The notes below the pieces were generated by a model, which saw only the letters and a list, made by a program, of their open reading frames with translations, was not told the DNA's origin and made no database searches. This document shows, one piece after another, positions 59,071-64,000 of a DNA stretch of 64,000 nt. The stretch is taken from the NCBI GenBank assembly GCA_036266975.1, contig DATAWZ010000022.1, forward strand, positions 1 to 64,000. Direction: 5' to 3'. Each line of letters opens with the position of its first letter. Within the stretch, counting starts at the first letter, position 1. Position numbers and translations under genes: made by a program. The DNA is from DATAWZ01 sp036266975 (GTDB lineage: Bacteria > Actinomycetota > Thermoleophilia > Solirubrobacterales > Solirubrobacteraceae).

Positions 59071-60717
59071 CTAGAGAAGGGACGTCGAGGTCGCCGCGTG
59101 GGTGACCTTGGCGACCGCGTTCGGGACGTTGAAGTAGGCGACGGCGTTGGCCGTCGCGACCGTCTGCTTGCCGACGTTCTTCAAGGCGGTGCCGAGCGGG
59201 TGCGACGAAGGCGTCGTGCCCGTGGTGCCCGAGGATGAGCTCGACGACGGGGTCTGGCCGGATGCGGTGGAGCTCGTGGTGCTCGGGGCGGGCGCCGTGA
59301 CCGGAGTCCAATTTCTCGCCGGCGTGCTCGGGACCGTGGCGGCGGTGGTTGTCGTCGGCGTCTGGGTCACGGGCTTGACCGGCGTGGCGCTGGGCATGAC
59401 CGTGAGCGGGGTGGGCGTCGTCGCGGTTGTCGTCGTGGCGGGCGTTGCCGCAGCCGGCGTCGTCGACTGGACCGCGGGCGCCGCGGGGGTCGGCGCGCCA
59501 TCGGCCTGGGCACCGCGGGCCCGGTGGGCGCGGCTGACACCCGCGACGGCCGTGGACTGCACCGCGCCGTGAGCGCTGTGGCGAGCGCGCGAGGTGCTCG
59601 CGACCGCGGCGCCGACCGACCCGGCCACGCTGCTCTCGCGGCGGGCGAGAGCGGCGTGGGCGGACACGGGCGCCGAGACACCGGCCCGGTGCGTGGAAGG
59701 GACCGTCGCGTGGCGGGTAGGAGAGTGCAGGACCTCACCGGCTCCGGCCGAGGCGAGCGCGGCGATCGCCACGCCGGCGGCGACCTTGGCGGCCAACGCG
59801 CCGAACGAGGACGTAAGCGGAGCCGAGCTGAGCACACCCGCGGTTGCGGCGCTGCCGCCCACCGCGGCCCCGCTCGTCTTGGCTCCGAGCGGCAGCGCGA
59901 GCGCCTGCTTGAGGGCGATCAGCAAGCCGGCGGGAGGGGCGAGCGCGGCGGTGGCCCGGTTGGTGAGCTTGAGGTGGTCGCCGAAGCGGGCGCACGTCTC
60001 GCAGCCGCGGACGTGTCGGCGGACCGCGCGGCTTGCGCGGCGGGTGCCCTCGGCGGCGTGCGAGAGCTCGTAGCGAACGTCGTCGCAGCGCAGCGCGCGC
60101 GCCTCCACGCCCTCGGCGAGTGTCTGGCGAGCTCTCACCAGCAGGCACTTGACGCCCGGAATCGTCGTCTGCATGACCTCGGCGATCTGGGCGTGCGAGA
60201 GTCCGTCGACCTCGCGCAGCACCAGGGCGGTGCGCTGGGTCTCGGGCAGGCTGCGGATGTCGGAGACCACCAAGCGGAAGTCCTCCCGGCTCTGGGCCTT
60301 CTCCGCCGTGCTGCAGCCGGCCTCGGAAAAGGGCTCGCCCGCCGTCTCGAACTCGAGCGGGACGTGCCCGGCCCGCGGGCGGTCCCGGATGTGGTTCAGG
60401 GCGCGGTTGCGGGCGATGCGGTAGAGCCAGGGCCCGACCGCGATCTCGCGCTCGTCGGCGCGCAGCGCGACGTAGGCGGCGACGAGGACCTCCTGGAGGA
60501 CGTCTTCGGCGTCCTCCCGCGAGCCCAGCATGTGGCGGCAGAAGCGCGCCAGGCGCGCCTCGTAGCGGTCGACGACCACGGCGAAGGCCGCCTCATGGCC
60601 GCGGCGCACCATCGCGACGAGGTCCTCGTCGGAGCGCAGCCGAAGCAGCGCTGAGCTGCCGAACGGGGCAAAGAGGCCGCCGCGGAGCGTCGCCGCCGAT
60701 GCGCGCGCGGCGCTCAT
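59071..60717 (-). CDS. ECF sigma factor fused to zinc-finger/TM/Thr-Ser-rich C-terminal region
   Basis: 548 aa. Residues about 30-215 are an ECF sigma factor: sigma-2 (DEDLVAMVRRGHEAAFAVVVDRY, LQEVLVAAY, WLYRIARNRALNHIRD) and sigma-4 (LPETQRTALVLREVDGLSHAQIAEVM). A ZAS-like H-x3-C-x2-C zinc motif follows, RRHVRGCETCARFGDH (about 245), then one probable TM helix (KVAAGVAIAALASAGAGEV, about 310-330). A 200-residue Thr/Ser/Ala-rich tail, probably extracytoplasmic, ends the protein. Sigma and anti-sigma features therefore sit in one chain, so release from the membrane by proteolysis is a plausible control (inference). ATG 60717; possible uORF coupling. Confidence 0.8.
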   Translation of the reverse strand: MSAARASAATLRGGLFAPFGSSALLRLRSDEDLVAMVRRGHEAAFAVVVDRYEARLARFCRHMLGSREDAEDVLQEVLVAAYVALRADEREIAVGPWLYRIARNRALNHIRDRPRAGHVPLEFETAGEPFSEAGCSTAEKAQSREDFRLVVSDIRSLPETQRTALVLREVDGLSHAQIAEVMQTTIPGVKCLLVRARQTLAEGVEARALRCDDVRYELSHAAEGTRRASRAVRRHVRGCETCARFGDHLKLTNRATAALAPPAGLLIALKQALALPLGAKTSGAAVGGSAATAGVLSSAPLTSSFGALAAKVAAGVAIAALASAGAGEVLHSPTRHATVPSTHRAGVSAPVSAHAALARRESSVAGSVGAAVASTSRARHSAHGAVQSTAVAGVSRAHRARGAQADGAPTPAAPAVQSTTPAAATPATTTTATTPTPLTVMPSATPVKPVTQTPTTTTAATVPSTPARNWTPVTAPAPSTTSSTASGQTPSSSSSSGTTGTTPSSHPLGTALKNVGKQTVATANAVAYFNVPNAVAKVTHAATSTSLL

Positions 60718-60764
60718 CTCGCTTCCCCCGGCCGATGGCCGAGCCAGGACAGATCGACGTTCAC
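60714..60764 (-). CDS. 16-codon upstream ORF coupled to the sigma factor
   Basis: GTG 60764 opens a 16-residue frame (VNVDLSWLGHRPGEAR) whose TGA overlaps the sigma-factor ATG as ATGA. It lies directly downstream of a good promoter. A coupled mini-ORF could set sigma-factor translation; it may also be chance. Confidence 0.3.
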   Translation of the reverse strand: MNVDLSWLGHRPGEAR

Positions 60765-60784
60765 CAAGGCAGTCCCCTGCCGCG

Positions 60785-60813
60785 AGTGTACCCCCGCGAG
60801 GCCGGAAAGTCAG
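60785..60813 (-). promoter_or_regulatory. Promoter of the ECF sigma gene
   Basis: Minus-strand CTGACT (60808-60813) and TACACT (60785-60790) are exactly 17 bp apart, about 70 bp before the sigma ATG. It resembles a housekeeping promoter rather than the GGAAC-type box of ECF autoregulation. Confidence 0.5.
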
Positions 60814-61158
60814 CCGCTCCGGTCCGAAAAAAGAATTTCTCGAACGCCGCGATACCTTCGTCTCGAAGTTCGTGTTCTTTGTGTACAGGGTTAGGAAGGA
60901 CGGACGAGACGGGCAGAGAGCGTCGGCCAGCGCGAAAGGATTTCAGCGCTACCGAGGTGCGCTCTCCAATCCGCCTCGTACGGGGTGACACCGCGGCAGG
61001 CGGCCACGGCGAAGTCGGCGAGCAGGGACCGCTCGGCTCCTTCAAATTTGCTGATCAGGGAGATCGGCAACCGGTTCGTCAACCAGGACGACGACCGGGG
61101 TCAGGGAGGACACCGGTCATGGACGGCACGAAGGCCAGGGATGACACGACAAGGGGAG

Positions 61159-61189
61159 GAGGCGCCTCCTCAGGATGAGGAGGCGCCTC
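61159..61189. terminator. 14-bp perfect stem-loop
   Basis: GAGGCGCCTCCTCA-GGA-TGAGGAGGCGCCTC. The left arm is itself part of the 16-bp palindrome GAGGAGGCGCCTCCTC, so cruciform and tandem-hairpin folds compete. It is not at a gene end: the nearest stops are far away, so it may terminate an unseen short RNA. Confidence 0.45.
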
Positions 61190-61360
61190 TCGTCGCTGGC
61201 TTGATGGTCTGAGGCGACAGGAGCACGTTCCGCGCCCACGCACCGCCCGGCGCCGACGCACCGCCCGGCGCCCACAGCCCTTGGCGATCAGCTGACCGGC
61301 CGGCCGAGGCGCTGCCTTGACCGCGGGACAGCCGCGTGGAAGCAATCGACGAGCAGAAGT

Positions 61361-61374
61361 TGAAAATAGTTTCA
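61361..61374. promoter_or_regulatory. Candidate TetR operator
   Basis: TGAAAATAGTTTCA is a 14-bp palindrome with 12 of 14 matching positions, 22 bp before the ATG of the TetR-family gene, in an AT-rich patch. Its position suits autoregulation. Confidence 0.5.
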
Positions 61375-61396
61375 GAAAGTGCCAGACTCTCGCGTC

Positions 61397-62023
61397 ATGG
61401 CCGACCCGAGACGAGAGCGCACGCGAAGCCGCCTGATCGCTGCGGGACGGCGCCTGATCGGCGAAGACGGCGTCGCGGCGCTGCGAATCGCTGACATCAC
61501 GCAGGAGGCCGGCGTCGCGATCGGCTCGTTCCAGAACCACTTCTCCTCAAAAGAGGAGCTGGTCGAGGCGGTCGTCTCCGACAGCCTGGGCGCGCTCGCG
61601 GAGGAGATCGTGGTGGACGAGCCGACCTCCGGCGATGCCGCGATCGTGGCCATCGCCGCGCTGCGCCGCTTCGTCCGCCTGGCCTACGACGACCCCGAGC
61701 TCGCCCGCGTGCTCGTCAATCTCGGCCGCGGCGAGGAGCTCTTCCTGGACGCCACGCTTCCGTATGCCCGCACCGCGCTCGAACGCGCGGTCCGCGAGGG
61801 GGCGTTCGCGATCGAAGACGTCGAGATCGCCGCGACCGCGATCGTGGCCGGTGGCCTGGCCGTCATCCGCCGGATCGTCGAGGGCGACCTCGGAGCGGAC
61901 GCCGATGTCCCGCTGGCCAGGATGGTCCTGCGCGGCTTCGGCGTCGAGCCCGGCGAGGCGGCGAGGATCGCCGAGCTGGACCTCCCACCGCCCTCTCGCG
62001 CCGCGGTCCAGGTCCAGGCCTGA
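61397..62023 (+). CDS. TetR-family transcriptional regulator
   Basis: 208 aa. The N-terminal helix-turn-helix domain is clear: RERTRSRLIAAGRRLIGEDGVAALRIADITQEAGVAIGSFQNHFSSKEELVEAVV. The remaining 140 residues form a helical ligand-binding domain with no recognised subgroup. ATG 61397 is used; an in-frame GTG at 61379 is possible. A palindrome in the promoter is its likely operator. It precedes a DapB-like oxidoreductase and a SnoaL-like gene, which it presumably controls in response to their substrate (inference). Confidence 0.9.
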   Translation: MADPRRERTRSRLIAAGRRLIGEDGVAALRIADITQEAGVAIGSFQNHFSSKEELVEAVVSDSLGALAEEIVVDEPTSGDAAIVAIAALRRFVRLAYDDPELARVLVNLGRGEELFLDATLPYARTALERAVREGAFAIEDVEIAATAIVAGGLAVIRRIVEGDLGADADVPLARMVLRGFGVEPGEAARIAELDLPPPSRAAVQVQA

Positions 62024-62115
62024 GACCGCGTCTTCGCACCGCACACGACTTGGCCGAGCCGACGCCGACCGGCGGGCGGCGACGCCGGCACGCACACAAC
62101 ACCGAGGAGAGAGTC

Positions 62116-63237
62116 ATGACCGCGCCGTATCGAGTGGCCATCTGGGGACCGGGAGACGTCGGGTCCATCTGCATCCGCGAGGCGGCGCGCCTGCCGGAGC
62201 TCGAGGTCGTCGGCGCCTACGTGTACTCCGAGCACAAGGACGGGATCGACGTCGGCACGCTCGCCGGCATCGAGCCGCTCGGCGTCACGGCCACGCGAGA
62301 CGTGGAGGCGTTCCTCGCCGTCGACTGCGACGTGGTCCTCTACACGGCGCTCGACTTTCCGGGCGGCTCGGCCCTCGAGGACTTCGTCACCTTGCTGGAG
62401 GCCGGCAAGAACGTCATCACCTCGCAGCCGTACAACTACCTGCCCGCCCGCGACCCCGCGTTCGGCGAGGCGATCGGCGCCGCCGCGCTGCGTGGCGGCG
62501 CCACATTCCACGCGGGCGGCATCAACCCCGACTTCATCGGCCAGCGCTGGGCGCTGGCCATGAGCGGCCTCTCCAACGATGTCCGCCAGATCAAGATCGA
62601 GGAGTACTTCGAGTGCGCGCAGCAGAGCAACGCCAGCACGCTCGCGCTGATCGGGCTCGGCGGCGACCCCGCGGAGGCGATGGGCGAGCAGAGCCCGGCG
62701 TTGTTCTACCAGGGCCAGTACTGGTTCCAGATGCTCGAGCACATGGCCGCGGCGATGGGCGTCGAGCTCTCGCGGATCGAGGCGCACTGCTACTCCGAGC
62801 CGGCGCCCCATGACCTCCTCTCGCCGGTCATGACGATCCCGCAGGGACGAACGGGCCGCGTGTCCTACGAGTCGATCGGCTACGTCGGCGAGGACCCGTT
62901 CCTGGTCATGCGGGTCGGCTGGTACCTGACCTCAGCGATGCGACCGGAAGGCGTCACCGCCGACGTCCAGTGGATCCTCACGATCGAGGGCCGCCCGTCC
63001 ACCCGCTGCGTTCTCGACGTCGAGCCCTCATTCATGACCGACGCGACGTCCATCGCCGGGGAGCCCGCGGCGCCCGGCTATCTCGCGTTCGGAATCTGCC
63101 TGATCCAGGCGATCCCATCCGTCGTCGCCCACGAGCCCGGGATCAAGCCCACAGACCTCCCCCCGGTCCACTGGAAGCGGGACATGCGAATCGGCACCCG
63201 CATCCCGCGCTCGCCGGCCGCCGCTCCCACCGTATGA
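62116..63237 (+). CDS. Dihydrodipicolinate reductase-like NAD(P)-binding oxidoreductase
   Basis: 373 aa. The N-terminal Rossmann fold is YRVAIWGPGDVGSICIREAARLPELEVVGAYVYSEHKDGIDVGTLAGIEPLGV, the DapB-N layout; LEAGKNVITSQPYNY and TFHAGGINPDFIGQRWALAMSGL complete it. The C-terminal domain is larger than in DapB and resembles the 2,4-diaminopentanoate dehydrogenase-like group, common in actinobacterial catabolic clusters. The substrate is unknown. ATG 62116 has GAGGAGAGAG ahead. Its stop overlaps the next reading frame by 4 bp (ATGA). Confidence 0.82.
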   Translation: MTAPYRVAIWGPGDVGSICIREAARLPELEVVGAYVYSEHKDGIDVGTLAGIEPLGVTATRDVEAFLAVDCDVVLYTALDFPGGSALEDFVTLLEAGKNVITSQPYNYLPARDPAFGEAIGAAALRGGATFHAGGINPDFIGQRWALAMSGLSNDVRQIKIEEYFECAQQSNASTLALIGLGGDPAEAMGEQSPALFYQGQYWFQMLEHMAAAMGVELSRIEAHCYSEPAPHDLLSPVMTIPQGRTGRVSYESIGYVGEDPFLVMRVGWYLTSAMRPEGVTADVQWILTIEGRPSTRCVLDVEPSFMTDATSIAGEPAAPGYLAFGICLIQAIPSVVAHEPGIKPTDLPPVHWKRDMRIGTRIPRSPAAAPTV

Positions 63238-63742
63238 GCGCCACCGAAACCCAGCGACCGACGGCAGGGTCCGGGCGTGGCTCTGGCGGTGCACCGCGCG
63301 AGCAGCAGGTCCTCGACTCCTTCGCGGCCTGGGGCGAATCGTTCGACGCCTGCTGTCGCGCATTCGAGGATCTCCTGGCCGAGGACTGCGTCCGGGATCA
63401 GCGTCCGATCCCCACCTCACCGGGCCGCGCGCTGCGGTGCGATTCCTCAAGGTCGCCCGTAGCACGATGGGCCTCGCGACGATCGACGTCGAAATCCGGC
63501 ACCTGGCCAGCAACGGGGACGTCGTGCACGTGGAGCGCGTCGATCGACTGCGCCGGGCCGACGGCAGCCTGATCGCCGCCGCGCCCGTCGCCGGCGTGCT
63601 GACCTTCTCCGGTGATCGAGTTGTCCACTGGCGCGAATGCTTCGACTGCGCCGAGTCCGCCGCCCAGGCGCTCAGCACCAGCGCCTGGCACCTCGGCCGA
63701 ATGCTGTTCGCGCTCATCCGCGGGGCCATTCACCGTCCCTGA
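63234..63742 (+). pseudogene. Limonene-epoxide-hydrolase/SnoaL-like gene with a frameshift
   Basis: The first frame (ATG 63234) reads QQVLDSFAAWGESFDACCRAFEDLLAEDCVRDQRPIPTSPGRA and then loses similarity near 63430. The fold continues in another frame as VRFLKVARSTMGLATIDVEIRHLASNGDVVHVERVDRLRRADGS and HWRECFDCAESAAQ, ending at 63742. Joined, they make one NTF2-like domain of the limonene-1,2-epoxide hydrolase kind. One missing base around GCGCGCTGCG would restore the frame. It is either a real mutation or a sequence error. It is coupled to the DapB-like gene. Confidence 0.7.
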
Positions 63743-64000
63743 GTCAAGGCCTGCGCGATCGCCCAGGTACGGGCCTCGCGCACGGTGGCGACCGTCGGCA
63801 CCTCCGGCCGCGGCGGGCGACGAACCACGACCACCGGAACGCCGCGCTCGCGGGCGGCGTCGAGCTTGGGCTCGGTGTGAGCGCCGCCGCTGTCCTTGGT
63901 GATCAGCAGGTCGATCCGGTGGGCGTCGAGCAGCTCGCCCTCCCCCTCGAGTGCATAGGGACCGCGGGCGAGCAGCAGTTCGTGGCGCGCGGGCAGCGGG
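63730..64000 (-). CDS. cobK: Precorrin-6A reductase, 3' part (window edge)
   Basis: The last 90 codons of a minus-strand gene that runs off the right end. The sequence shows IDLLITKDSGGAHTEPKLDAARERGVPVVVVRRPP, the conserved C-terminal NADPH-binding part of CobK/CbiJ, and ends AIAQALTQGR. This reductase acts later in the cobalamin pathway than the cobG-H-IJ set at 56-59 kb. Its stop overlaps the SnoaL-like frame by 13 bp (convergent). Confidence 0.85.
   Translation of the reverse strand, partial: PLPARHELLLARGPYALEGEGELLDAHRIDLLITKDSGGAHTEPKLDAARERGVPVVVVRRPPRPEVPTVATVREARTWAIAQALTQGR

Larger units (their letters stand above)
60814..61396 (+). other. Long intergenic region between sigma factor and TetR gene
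   Basis: Nothing convincingly coding. A 63-codon minus-strand frame (60891-61082, TTG start) has mixed composition and could be a gene remnant. A strong hairpin lies at 61159-61189. A repeat of GCACCGCCCGGCGCC follows at about 61240-61275 (two tandem copies). A TetR-type palindrome lies at 61361-61374. Local base composition is less GC-biased than elsewhere. Confidence 0.5.

Noticed and set aside
60891..61082. 63-codon minus-strand frame with balanced amino-acid composition
   Set aside because: It begins with TTG, has no visible ribosome-binding site or family, and its third-position GC is lower than in neighbouring genes. A remnant is possible but not supportable.

Overview
The window is very GC-rich, tightly packed chromosomal DNA. 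It suggests a high-GC actinobacterium, most likely of the Thermoleophilia/Solirubrobacterales type (inference). The reasons are the meso-DAP-type dcw cluster without ftsA, many GTG/TTG starts, many 4-bp stop/start overlaps, leaderless-looking promoters, an F420-type oxidoreductase and a CobG-type cobalamin gene set. No rRNA, tRNA, CRISPR array or intact insertion sequence was recognised.

Layout. (1) 0-10 kb, minus strand: aromatic amino-acid genes hisC, a 45-aa aromatic-rich leader peptide, aroF, tyrA, aroA, then cmk. A secreted S53 peptidase, an AroH chorismate mutase and rluB lie behind them. (2) 10-15.8 kb: rlmN, a decayed and an intact lipoprotein paralogue, then a polymorphic-toxin-like locus. 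That locus holds a 791-aa protein with an ADP-ribosyltransferase domain and a RelA/SpoT-type nucleotidyltransferase domain, an overlapping 71-aa gene, and a convergent small alarmone hydrolase. (3) 15.8-20 kb: a coupled run of two YbjQ-like genes, trpS, scpA and scpB. (4) 20-28.7 kb: metallophosphoesterase, two lipoproteins, the glycine-cleavage genes gcvT-H-PA-PB, and a divergent DtxR/MntR regulator and mntH pair. (5) 29.5-43.6 kb: the division and cell-wall cluster mraZ-rsmH-ftsL-ftsI-murE-mraY-ftsW-murG-murC-murB-ftsQ-ftsZ on the minus strand. murF and murD are absent from it, and it carries several palindromic repeats, one of them in frame inside murG. (6) 43.7-55.9 kb: assorted metabolic and envelope genes, including UDP-sulfoquinovose synthase, a GT2 glycosyltransferase, a secreted beta-helix protein, a GH63-like hydrolase and a CBS-containing Mn-dependent pyrophosphatase. 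(7) 55.9-64 kb: cobG, cobH and a cobI-cobJ fusion, a membrane-anchored ECF sigma factor, a TetR-led operon, and the 3' end of cobK.

The strongest candidates for something new are four. The first is the two-domain toxin locus at 12.7-15.8 kb. The second is a palindromic repeat family that sits in frame inside MurG and inside the aro leader peptide. The third is the likely aromatic-amino-acid attenuator in front of aroF. The fourth is the tandem duplication of the murC translation start.
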